Positions 13,889 through 21,631 of a stretch of 39,142 nt of DNA are shown here, in pieces. The notes below the pieces were generated by a model. That model was not told where the DNA came from and did not search any database. It was given only the letters and a program-made list of their open reading frames with translations. Origin of the DNA: UBA6821 sp044236545 (GTDB taxonomy: Bacteria > Verrucomicrobiota > Verrucomicrobiia > Chthoniobacterales > UBA6821); assembly GCA_044236545.1 (NCBI GenBank), contig JBIIGI010000018.1, positions 1-39,142 on the forward strand, read 5' to 3'. The position numbers were made by a program, and so were the translations under genes. The first letter of the stretch is position 1, and every line of letters begins with the position of its first letter.

Positions 13889-15046
13889 GTGCCATCGCAT
13901 TTCCTAATCATCGGCGCCGGCTTTTCCGGACTGGTTCTTGCCGAGCGGCTTTCGAGTCAGCTTGGCGCCCGGTGTACGATCATCGAGAAGCGCGGGCACA
14001 TTGGTGGGAATGCCCAGGATGAATACGACGAGGCCGGGGTCCTTGTTCACAAATACGGTCCCCACTACTTCCGGACTAATGCCCCGCGCATCGTCGAGTA
14101 TCTCTCGCAGTTCACCGAGTGGCATCCCGTCGACTACAAGATCCTGAGCTACTCCGACGGGCGCTACTGGAACTTCCCGATCAATCTCAACACCTTCGAG
14201 CAGTTCCTTGGCCGCGAGAGCACCAGTGAAGAATTCGAGGCATGGCTGGCCTCCAAGCGTGTGCCGATCGATACCCCCGCCAACTCCGAGGAAGTGATCG
14301 TCTCCCAGGTCGGCTGGGAGCTCTACGAGAAGTTCTTCAAGAACTACACCCTCAAGCAGTGGAAGAAAGATCCCCGGGATCTGGACGCCTCCGTCTGCGG
14401 ACGCATCCCGATTCGTACCAACCGCGACGACCGCTACCTGAGAGAGGAATTTCAGGCCCTCCCCAAGGAGGGCTACCACCGCATGTTCGAGCGCATGCTT
14501 GCAGCCTCTCCGAATGTCGAACTGATCCTCAATACCGAGTACCGTGACGTGATGGGAAAGATTCCCCACGATCACCTGATTTACACCGGCCCCATCGACG
14601 AGTATTTCGACTACTGCTACGGCCCGCTTCCCTACAGGTCACTCCGCTTCGAGAACGAATCCTTCGGCCCTGAACAGCTCAAAGGAAGGGTGGAGATCGC
14701 CGGCAAGCCCGGCCACTGGCAGCCCGCCATGCAGGTGAACTACCCCAATGATGAGGAATACACCCGCATCGTCGAGATCAAGCACGCCACCGGCCAGGTG
14801 ACTCCCAACACCACCATCGTCCGTGAATACCCGGACGACTACGCCCCCGGCAAGGAGGCCTACTACCCCATCCCCACTCCGGAGACAGCCACGCTCTACA
14901 AGCGGTATGCGGAAAAGGGAGAAAAATTAGGAAATGTCAGCTTTGTCGGCCGCCTCGCCACCTACCGATATTACAATATGGATCAAGTCGTCGGGATGGC
15001 GTTGACGGAGTTTGAGAAGCTGAAGAGAAAAACATCCCCAGTTTAA
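13889..15046 (+). CDS. glf: UDP-galactopyranose mutase
   Basis: The flavoenzyme converts UDP-galactopyranose to UDP-galactofuranose in the cytosol. The 385 residues begin with the FAD dinucleotide loop FLIIGAGFSGLVLAERL, then IIEKRGHIGGNAQD, HKYGPHYFRTN and NFPINLNTFEQF. YTGPIDEYFDYCYG lies near residues 231-244, and the C-terminal YRYYNMDQVVGMAL is the typical end block. The only suitable start is GTG 13889, which lies inside the spacer repeat phrase CATTCTGTAGTGCC. The repeat thus supplies the start codon. It implies galactofuranose in the surface glycan. Confidence 0.95.
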   Translation: MPSHFLIIGAGFSGLVLAERLSSQLGARCTIIEKRGHIGGNAQDEYDEAGVLVHKYGPHYFRTNAPRIVEYLSQFTEWHPVDYKILSYSDGRYWNFPINLNTFEQFLGRESTSEEFEAWLASKRVPIDTPANSEEVIVSQVGWELYEKFFKNYTLKQWKKDPRDLDASVCGRIPIRTNRDDRYLREEFQALPKEGYHRMFERMLAASPNVELILNTEYRDVMGKIPHDHLIYTGPIDEYFDYCYGPLPYRSLRFENESFGPEQLKGRVEIAGKPGHWQPAMQVNYPNDEEYTRIVEIKHATGQVTPNTTIVREYPDDYAPGKEAYYPIPTPETATLYKRYAEKGEKLGNVSFVGRLATYRYYNMDQVVGMALTEFEKLKRKTSPV

Positions 15047-15128
15047 ATTGCATCTGATTTTGTCTCTAAAATAGCCCTTTTTCCTAAAAAATCATATTCC
15101 TCATCCCCTCTAAATTACTGTCAATCTG

Positions 15129-15167
15129 CTGCCTCGGTCCCGGTTGTGTCGGGGCCCCACCAGGCAG
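15129..15167 (+). terminator. Strong two-part hairpin after glf
   Basis: The outer stem is CTGCCT (15129-15134) with AGGCAG (15162-15167). The inner stem is GGTCCCG (15136-15142) with CGGGGCC (15150-15156), with one G.T pair and loop GTTGTGT. A short T run (TTTTT) follows about 13 bases later, so an intrinsic terminator is possible but the spacing is poor. It lies 82 bases beyond the glf stop. A structured leader for the downstream region is an alternative. Confidence 0.45.
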
Positions 15168-15246
15168 ATTGGATTCCGGGTTTTTGCTGTTGGAAAGCCG
15201 GACGAATGCATACCTTTGTAATTCTCATCCACAAGAAAATCATACC

Positions 15247-15354
15247 ATGTCCATTGCACTAGTAAGCGACTCCGCCGGATTGATTGATTCAGAAACCTGC
15301 AAACGATTTGCCGCCGAGGGACTTGATGTTAGTACGCGGAAATACACTCATTGT
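15247..15354 (+). pseudogene. N-terminal remnant of a nucleotide-sugar epimerase gene
   Basis: ATG 15247 opens MSIALVSDSAGLIDSETCKR, which corresponds to the dinucleotide-binding start of CDP-paratose 2-epimerase-like proteins (compare ITGSSGLIGSEVCHYF of the intact gene at 18384). The GxxGxxG glycines are damaged (DSAGLID for GSSGLIG) and the frame ends after 36 codons. The rest of the gene is missing. The surrounding 15047-15523 shows no other gene. Confidence 0.65.
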
Positions 15355-15523
15355 TGACTCGTCCATTTAAGAACAACTCAAAACCGCAGGGCTATAGTTC
15401 TTTCAAAAGAGTGCTGTGTTGAAAAAAATGAGACCGTAAACAAGCCCTGGCTTGTTTTCACAAAGATACAGAACTTAAGTGATTGATCCTGATGCGAAGA
15501 ACAACCCCGACAGGCCTGCGACT

Positions 15524-16507
15524 ATGAACATGAACAAGGATCCATTTCCAGTGAGCCCTTTGATCTCCGTCGTAACTCCACTCTGGAATGAGGAAACTCA
15601 AATTCCCGTGCTGTGCGCCAGACTCCAAAAACTTTTCTCAAATACTGCTCTGCAATGGCAGTGGGTAGCAGTGGATGACGGCAGCACAGATGCCACAGCA
15701 CCGCTTGTCATCGACGTGCAACGCTCATTTCCGAATGCCAAACTCGTATGCCTTTCAAGAAACTTTGGGCAGCAATCTGCCTACCGGGCGGGGTTGGACC
15801 ATGCTGATGGCGACGCCGTGATCTTTCTGGATGCCGACCTTCAAGACCCTCCGGAATACATTCCTGAGATGGTGGAAAAATGGAAATCCGGAGCCAAGTT
15901 GGTTGTCGGCTGCAGATCATCCCGCCCCGAAAAGGGGGTTCGGGGATTTCTTCTCCGCATGTTCCATCATGTATTCTTTGTTCTCACAGGTGGGGCTATG
16001 CCAAAAAACAGCGGCACCTTCGGTCTGATGGATCGCATAATTGTTGACCACCTCAAGGTTATGCCCGAGCACGACATGTTCCTGCCGGCGCTGCGTAGAT
16101 GGGTGGGATTTCAACAGGATATCGTTTGGTATGCCCGGCAGGAACGTGAGGGCCAGCCAAGACAAACCTACGCCAAGCTCTTTCGTTATGCCTGGGATGG
16201 AATTACAAGTTTCAGCGAAGCCCCGCTTAAATTCATCACAATTGCGGGCTTTCTAATCTTCATACTCGGATTTGGCTACGCCTCTATCCTTTTCCTTATG
16301 AAGATTTTCCAGATGTTCGGTTTCCTTCGTGAGTTAGTAGTTCAAGGATTCACTACCCTTGCAGTTGCCGTATTCTGCCTTGGGGGGATTCAGCTTCTCT
16401 GCTTGGGAATTATCGGCGAGTATCTTGCACGAATATACAGGGAGGTAAAAGGTCGCCCACATTATGTTGCCGGCACGGTTTACAAACAAGGAATGCAAGA
16501 TCAATGA
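15524..16507 (+). CDS. GT2 polyprenyl-phosphate glycosyltransferase, DPM1/GtrB-like
   Basis: A protein of 327 residues from ATG 15524 (a GTG 45 bases upstream is in frame). The GT2 domain reads ISVVTPLWNEETQIP, VAVDDGSTDAT (nucleotide-binding DDGS) and VIFLDADLQDPPE (metal-binding DADLQDP). Two C-terminal hydrophobic segments (FITIAGFLIFILGFGYASIL and LAVAVFCLGGIQLLCLGIIG, each cited at 20 residues) anchor it in the membrane. The family loads a sugar onto undecaprenyl phosphate on the cytoplasmic face. The GT-C enzyme encoded next would use such a lipid-linked sugar outside, so the two form a plausible side-branch decoration pair. Confidence 0.88.
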   Translation: MNMNKDPFPVSPLISVVTPLWNEETQIPVLCARLQKLFSNTALQWQWVAVDDGSTDATAPLVIDVQRSFPNAKLVCLSRNFGQQSAYRAGLDHADGDAVIFLDADLQDPPEYIPEMVEKWKSGAKLVVGCRSSRPEKGVRGFLLRMFHHVFFVLTGGAMPKNSGTFGLMDRIIVDHLKVMPEHDMFLPALRRWVGFQQDIVWYARQEREGQPRQTYAKLFRYAWDGITSFSEAPLKFITIAGFLIFILGFGYASILFLMKIFQMFGFLRELVVQGFTTLAVAVFCLGGIQLLCLGIIGEYLARIYREVKGRPHYVAGTVYKQGMQDQ

Positions 16508-16621
16508 ATCCTGAAGATTACGACAAAACGAGATTTAGAAAGAGTTAGTTGTATGAGCCTCCTGACAGATCTTTTCCAGTAGCCGTTTGGAACGGGTCTT
16601 CTGGGAGTACTAAACAAAAAA

Positions 16622-18091
16622 ATGAAACGTGATTTTTATTGGCTTCTCCTCGCGCTAGCGACGCTTCCCTTCATGATTTCCACGCAGAGCCTCTGGATTG
16701 ATGAGGCACAGACGGCAACCTACGCCACCGCAGGTAGCTTTCGCGAACTGTCCGCCTACTTCTCCACAGACTCGAAATCCGAAGCTCTCATGCCTCTGTC
16801 CATGACACTTTCATGGACTTTTGCGCAACTCTTCGGCACCAGCGAGATCGCTCTCCGACTACCAAATCTCATCTATCTGGCACTGGGGATTGTATTTATC
16901 TGGAGGCTGGGATGTGCACTCGCCATGCCTTTCACGGCACTACTCTTTGCCGTGCATCCGTATGTATGGCAGTATGCAGGTGAGGCTCGCCCGTATGCCC
17001 TGCAGATTTCGTTGGGCGCAGGGCTCATTGCTGCGACTTATTTTGTCATTCACTCCAAGGGCCAATCGTTTGTATCGCTAGGTGGCCTTGTGATCTCTGG
17101 CTGGTTGCTCAGTGCATCCAGCCTGCTGGCTGTTTTACCCTGGGTCGGAGCGGCCTCCGTTGTCATCTTTCTGTGGTGGCGACAACGCTGGTCGATCAAT
17201 AAATGGCATTGGCTTTGGGCGTGCATCACCCTTGCCTGCTTTTTGCCACTCGGCATATTCTACCTTTACGAGCTGCAAAAAGGCGCTGCGGGTGCGAAGA
17301 TTTGGGATGTCGGACTTCCAAATCTGTTTTTTTCTGCCTACGAGTTTCTCGGTTTTCAGGGGCTCGGACCTAGCCGCTCAGCACTCCGCGAAGCCGCGCG
17401 ACTGTCAGGTGGACTCCCATCCCTTTTTCTTCCATACCTCATGCCAATCGTGGCTCTGGGGATCGCCCTTCTTGCCGGGGGATTTCAGGGAAGGATCCCG
17501 CAGAAAGAGGCCACGGCATCACGGAATCTATTTTTCTTTTTAGTTTTTCTTCTGGCATCTACAACGTTCTTGCTATTTGCGCTGGCTCTTGTGGCTGGAT
17601 TTCCCTTCTGGGGACGTCACTTGGCTCCACTGCTTCCAGGTGCAGTCTTTTTGATCGCCATCTGGGTTACATCCTCCAAGCGAGCAAAAATCATCCCGGC
17701 CATGTTGATATCAATTGGCTTGCTTTGGCTACTTTCTGCTCTGGATGTGCGATTTTCACAACGCTTTGCGAAGGATGATTACAGAGGGGCCGCTATGCAG
17801 GCAAACACCTCCATTCTTAAGGGGGGGACAGTCTGGTGGGCAGCTGATACTGCTGGAGCACATTATTATGCGGTCCCGATAAAGCATCCCGAATTAGACC
17901 TCAAGGGGGTGTATCTGACAGTCAATCCTACCGAAGCAGAACTGGTTGCATTACCTACACCTGATACGGTCATACTTTCTAAGGTAGACATATACGACAA
18001 CTCAGGATCTCTACAAGAGTGGTTAAAATCTCATGGATATCTTTTATCCATAAAGCTTCAGTCATTTACCGTCTATTCTAGACCAGAATAA
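16622..18091 (+). CDS. Membrane GT-C glycosyltransferase (PMT/ArnT-like)
   Basis: A 489-residue, very hydrophobic protein with around ten or more membrane segments. Near the start it has SLWIDEAQTA with Asp27-Glu28 in the first external loop, the acidic pair that marks GT-C enzymes using polyprenyl-phosphate sugars. The C-terminal ~110 residues are soluble and would lie outside. It follows a DPM1/GtrB-like enzyme that could make its donor. Its substrate is probably the growing surface glycan, but a protein acceptor cannot be excluded. Confidence 0.8.
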   Translation: MKRDFYWLLLALATLPFMISTQSLWIDEAQTATYATAGSFRELSAYFSTDSKSEALMPLSMTLSWTFAQLFGTSEIALRLPNLIYLALGIVFIWRLGCALAMPFTALLFAVHPYVWQYAGEARPYALQISLGAGLIAATYFVIHSKGQSFVSLGGLVISGWLLSASSLLAVLPWVGAASVVIFLWWRQRWSINKWHWLWACITLACFLPLGIFYLYELQKGAAGAKIWDVGLPNLFFSAYEFLGFQGLGPSRSALREAARLSGGLPSLFLPYLMPIVALGIALLAGGFQGRIPQKEATASRNLFFFLVFLLASTTFLLFALALVAGFPFWGRHLAPLLPGAVFLIAIWVTSSKRAKIIPAMLISIGLLWLLSALDVRFSQRFAKDDYRGAAMQANTSILKGGTVWWAADTAGAHYYAVPIKHPELDLKGVYLTVNPTEAELVALPTPDTVILSKVDIYDNSGSLQEWLKSHGYLLSIKLQSFTVYSRPE

Positions 18092-18140
18092 ATACGACAT
18101 AGTATACTAATTGAAATCATGGTCATAAACTAATGTCCTT

Positions 18141-18287
18141 ACGTTCATTACTGGCAACAACGTCACGGATGAGGATTATGGGTCGCTCTTCGCCGGGATC
18201 GGGGAGGCACTGGAAATTGCCGATATGGTCATATGTACCCTTACGGAAAGCCATCGCCTCCCTAAATTCCCGAATCTTGAGGCGTAG
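18141..18287 (+). pseudogene. Unidentified gene remnant
   Basis: A 48-codon open stretch without a start reads TFITGNNVTDEDYGSLF, GIGEALEIADMVI, then TESHRLPKFPNLEA and a stop. Its composition is protein-like and in one frame, but I do not recognise the family. It lies between the GT-C gene and a UGM remnant and is best seen as part of a recombination scar. Confidence 0.4.
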
Positions 18288-18314
18288 ATTGGGGTGACTA
18301 TCTTCTCACTCAAA

Positions 18315-18377
18315 TACAACCTGGACTAGTTCCTCTGTATGGCGCTTGCGGAGTTTGAGAAAATTAACAAGTGGTAA
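18315..18377 (+). pseudogene. C-terminal remnant of a second UDP-galactopyranose mutase gene
   Basis: In one frame the sequence reads YNLD, stop (18327-18329), FLC, MALAEFEKINKW, stop. The intact UGM at 13889 ends YNMDQVVGMALTEFEKLKR. The match of YN-D and MAL-EFEK in the same spacing shows a degraded UGM 3' end. It ends six bases before the start of the intact epimerase gene, so a UGM-epimerase gene order existed here before the present arrangement. Confidence 0.75.
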
Positions 18378-18383
18378 TAAAAA

Positions 18384-19436
18384 ATGAAAAAACTCGTCAT
18401 CACCGGTTCCTCGGGCCTTATTGGCTCGGAGGTCTGCCACTACTTCTCACGCGAGATCGGATACGAGATCCACGGAGTTGATAACAACCAGCGCGCCGTC
18501 TTCTTCGGCCCGCAGGGTGACACCCGCTGGAATCAGCACCGCCTCCAGACTGATCTCAAGGGCTTTGTTCACCACGAGCTCGATATCCGCGACCGACAGG
18601 GAGTCCTCGACCTGGTTGCGAAGGTAAAGCCGGATGCCATCGTTCACACCGCCGCCCAGCCCAGCCACGACCGAGCGGCCACCATTCCCTTCGACGATTT
18701 CGATACGAACGCAGCCGGCACCCTTAACATGCTTGAGGCCGCCCGCCGTGCCTGTCCGGAGGCTCCCTTCGTCCATATGTCGACGAACAAGGTCTACGGC
18801 GACCGCCCCAATACCATATCACTTAAGGAGCTCGAGACCCGCTGGGACTACGCCGATCCGACATACTTTAATGGAATTGCAGAAAACTTCTCGATTGATC
18901 AGTCCAAGCATTCGCTATTTGGTGCATCAAAGGTTGCGGCAGATGTCATGGTGCAGGAATACGGCCGCTACTTCGGCATGCCCACCTGCTGTCTTCGCGG
19001 TGGCTGCCTCACCGGGCCCAACCACTCCGGCGTCGAGCTCCACGGCTTCCTAAGCTACCTCGTCAAATGCAACCTCGAGGGGAAGGAATACCGAGTCTTC
19101 GGCTACAAGGGGAAGCAGGTCCGCGACAACATCCACTCCCTAGACGTGGCCCGCTTCATGGCTGCCTTCGTCCAGGCTCCGCGTGTCGCGCAGGTCTATA
19201 ACCTCGGGGGAGGAAAGGAGAACTCCTGCTCCATCCTCGAGGCCTTCACGATCGCCGAGGGCTTCACGGGCAAGGCCCAGCAGTATAGCTACGTGGATGA
19301 GAACCGCATTGGCGACCACATCTGCTACTACAGCGATCTGCGGAAGATGAAGACCCACTACCCTAGTTGGGATATCACCCAGAGCCTGGAGGAAACGATC
19401 AGACAGATCGTGGAGGCGTGGAGGCAGAGGGCATAG
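18384..19436 (+). CDS. CDP-paratose 2-epimerase-like NAD-dependent epimerase
   Basis: A 350-residue extended short-chain dehydrogenase. The NAD loop is ITGSSGLIGSEVC (about residues 6-18); IVHTAAQPSHDRAA and STNKVYGDRPN are blocks shared with the RfbE (tyvelose epimerase) group. HSLFGASKVAADVMVQEYGR has Phe179 where most family members have the catalytic Tyr, with Lys183 kept. GGCLTGPNHSGVELHGFLSY follows the same subgroup. It could convert CDP-paratose to CDP-tyvelose, completing the pathway encoded at 24151-28939. The upstream six bases separate it from a UGM remnant. Confidence 0.8.
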   Translation: MKKLVITGSSGLIGSEVCHYFSREIGYEIHGVDNNQRAVFFGPQGDTRWNQHRLQTDLKGFVHHELDIRDRQGVLDLVAKVKPDAIVHTAAQPSHDRAATIPFDDFDTNAAGTLNMLEAARRACPEAPFVHMSTNKVYGDRPNTISLKELETRWDYADPTYFNGIAENFSIDQSKHSLFGASKVAADVMVQEYGRYFGMPTCCLRGGCLTGPNHSGVELHGFLSYLVKCNLEGKEYRVFGYKGKQVRDNIHSLDVARFMAAFVQAPRVAQVYNLGGGKENSCSILEAFTIAEGFTGKAQQYSYVDENRIGDHICYYSDLRKMKTHYPSWDITQSLEETIRQIVEAWRQRA

Positions 19437-19440
19437 GATT

Positions 19441-19662
19441 TTGCTGGTCGAGCCTTTTAAGAACAGCGAAAACAGGACAAGGAGTAGCTTGTCTGGTAGT
19501 GCCAAAGGGTACGACGAGGGGGACTGGACAGAGGTACAACCTTTTCATCCATTCCTTCAGCATATTGGCATACATCAAGGCTGGGAAACTTTAACTCGAC
19601 CCGCCATCCTTCGGGCCAATACACTCTTACTAAGAATAGCGAGGAGACATTTGATGAACTAA
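19441..19662 (+). pseudogene. Unidentified gene remnant before wzy
   Basis: One frame reads KGYDEGDWTEVQPFHPFL, then HIGIHQGWETLTRPAI and LLLRIARRHLMN. The segment is protein-like, but the only possible start is a TTG with no ribosome binding site, and the first third is not protein-like. I do not recognise it. It is probably the tail of a gene disrupted when the AT-rich wzy region arrived. The remaining 19663-19744 is AT-rich and empty. Confidence 0.4.
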
Positions 19663-19744
19663 AATCTATCTATACAGTCTTGCTTGAAGATAGACAAATT
19701 AGAATTGCAAAGTCCATCTACACTACAGAATCAATTATTTACTG

Positions 19745-21307
19745 ATGTCCAATAATATTGATGTTAGAAAACTTGGCATATTTATCGTAATTGCGGTAGG
19801 TTTACTCGTGTCATTTTATGCAGGAAATCTCATTGCAGATAATAACATTGCAGATGCATTATTTATTGTAATCGGAATTATTATTACCTACTTTACAGTA
19901 ACCAGCCAGAAATGGCTTCAGTATTGTTTTATTGCGATATCATTTGGATTTATTATGTCTCCATTTGGGTTTAAAATAGGGGCATTTGAGTTATGCGGAT
20001 TTTTCATAGGCTGCTTCATTATCAAACATGCATGGTTAAAGGGTTCATTAGGGATTCCTAGATCGCTTAAGTTCGGATCTCCTATATTTTACGCAACGTC
20101 ACTTTTCGTATTATACCTCATTTTTCATACAATTTATAATATATCATATCCGTATAATGGTGAATTAGTTAAATTTTCAAACATTCTCAAAACATTAACA
20201 CAGATATCATCACCATTTATTGTTATCACATTTGCACTTATCTCTTATAGTAGAACAAAAGCACCAGATAATCTTTATCGTTTTGTTTCTATAGTTCTAA
20301 TTTTAGGGATGGTTGCAAATATTATTGTTCAAATATATCAAGTTCTATTTTTAAACTTTACATTATTTTCTGAAGATGATCTGTTATTAGATAAATACTC
20401 CGAAAAAGAAGCTTTTTATATTCCGATTCTAAATATAACCAATAACATTTTTCAATTAAGATCAATATCACCAATTTCTTCAGCTCTTGCAATAATTATT
20501 TTATTATCTAAGGACCCGACTGTTAAATTTAAAGGAACTATTTTCTACGCAAAAATACTTTTTATATTATCATTTATTTCTGCATTGTTGAGTGGGGGTA
20601 GAGCTACTATTATTTTGTGTTTTTTATTTACATTAATAATATTATTCAAAAAGCAACGCTTCTCTAGTGCTATATTTATTACATTTGCATTATTTATTCT
20701 GCTTATTTCTGTTAAAGTTGTTAATGATGTGGATTCTAGACTCGTTCCACAATCAGTGCAAAGAGCACTTGCGCCTCTATCGTTTTTAGGATTTGAAAAA
20801 GCTAGTTCTTCAATCGAGAGTTCCAGTAATTGGAGAGATGAGCTTCGGCAATTAAGTTATAATGACTGGTTACAATCCCCAAGAACAGTTTTATTTGGAC
20901 GATCCATCTATGCATATACGGAGACGGATGCTGCTATTGCTAGAGAAGGTTATTTTGGTGAAATGAATATTTCTCTGCGAAGGGGCTCTACACACAACAT
21001 TGTCACTGATTTGCTTGTCCCATTTGGTCTTGTCGGTTTATCGTTGTATGCTCTATGCGTGTTTATCATTTTTAGAAAACTAATTTATATAAGAGACATA
21101 TATTCAAAATATTCTTCTATTGCAGGTGATATCTCTTCTCTCTTACTAACGTTAATTCCACTATATATTGTTTACGGTATTTTAGGGGGGGCCGGCTTCA
21201 CGTTTGAATTGGGATGCTTGATGGCTTTTCTGTTAGTTTATGTAGGAGAGATTGACATAGTAGATTCGCGAGTAATCCATGCAAGTGATAAAGCATATTA
21301 TATTTAA
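19745..21307 (+). CDS. Wzy/O-antigen-ligase-like membrane protein
   Basis: A 520-residue integral membrane protein with around ten or more hydrophobic segments. LISLSGGRATIILCF-like SGGRATII (near residue 287) and RRGSTHNIVTDLLVPFGLVG (about 418-437) are the two marks of the Wzy/WaaL group, the latter with the periplasmic His. It would polymerise repeat units on the periplasmic side after flipping by the Wzx-like protein (28974). Its base composition is strikingly AT-rich, with A/T at most third positions, unlike all neighbours. It is therefore a transferred gene. Remnants of other genes flank it on both sides. Confidence 0.82.
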   Translation: MSNNIDVRKLGIFIVIAVGLLVSFYAGNLIADNNIADALFIVIGIIITYFTVTSQKWLQYCFIAISFGFIMSPFGFKIGAFELCGFFIGCFIIKHAWLKGSLGIPRSLKFGSPIFYATSLFVLYLIFHTIYNISYPYNGELVKFSNILKTLTQISSPFIVITFALISYSRTKAPDNLYRFVSIVLILGMVANIIVQIYQVLFLNFTLFSEDDLLLDKYSEKEAFYIPILNITNNIFQLRSISPISSALAIIILLSKDPTVKFKGTIFYAKILFILSFISALLSGGRATIILCFLFTLIILFKKQRFSSAIFITFALFILLISVKVVNDVDSRLVPQSVQRALAPLSFLGFEKASSSIESSSNWRDELRQLSYNDWLQSPRTVLFGRSIYAYTETDAAIAREGYFGEMNISLRRGSTHNIVTDLLVPFGLVGLSLYALCVFIIFRKLIYIRDIYSKYSSIAGDISSLLLTLIPLYIVYGILGGAGFTFELGCLMAFLLVYVGEIDIVDSRVIHASDKAYYI

Positions 21308-21340
21308 CGACGCACTATTTTCTGCTTCTGTATCAGTTAG

Positions 21341-21631
21341 CTTGGGAAGTGTGATGGAAATGAGGAAGGTAACCCTGCTGTTTTTTATGATCAGGAGCAG
21401 TTATAACAAGGCAACTTTTCCCGGGCCATCTACACCTGGATTCAGAAGGCTGAACCCTTTTATGGGATTTCAATTAGCACCAGTCTTGTGTTGGCTGAGG
21501 TTCTCTTCGGCTTGGCTCCCCCGTCGCCCATGCCCTGGGTCGGAGCCCACTGTGTGCTTGAACGCTTGCCTTCCATTGAGGCTGGCGGTATCGTTTTCAA
21601 GAACTGCCGACGGTCGTGCCATGGCCCATGA
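21341..21631 (+). pseudogene. 3' remnant of an unidentified gene
   Basis: One frame reads EEGNPAVFYDQEQL, an in-frame TAA, QGNFSRAIYTWIQKAEPFYG, then LAEVLFGLAPPSPMPWVGAH and IVFKNCRRSCHGP, ending with a TGA at 21629-21631. That stop overlaps the next gene's ATG (ATGA, 21628-21631), the usual coupling of operon neighbours. It must be the 3' end of a gene that preceded the glycosyltransferase before the AT-rich wzy replaced its 5' part. I cannot name the family. Confidence 0.6.

Noticed and set aside
15169..15357. Small gene starting at 15169 or 15247
   Set aside because: The only protein-like part is the epimerase N-terminal remnant with damaged cofactor-binding glycines, so it is listed as a pseudogene.
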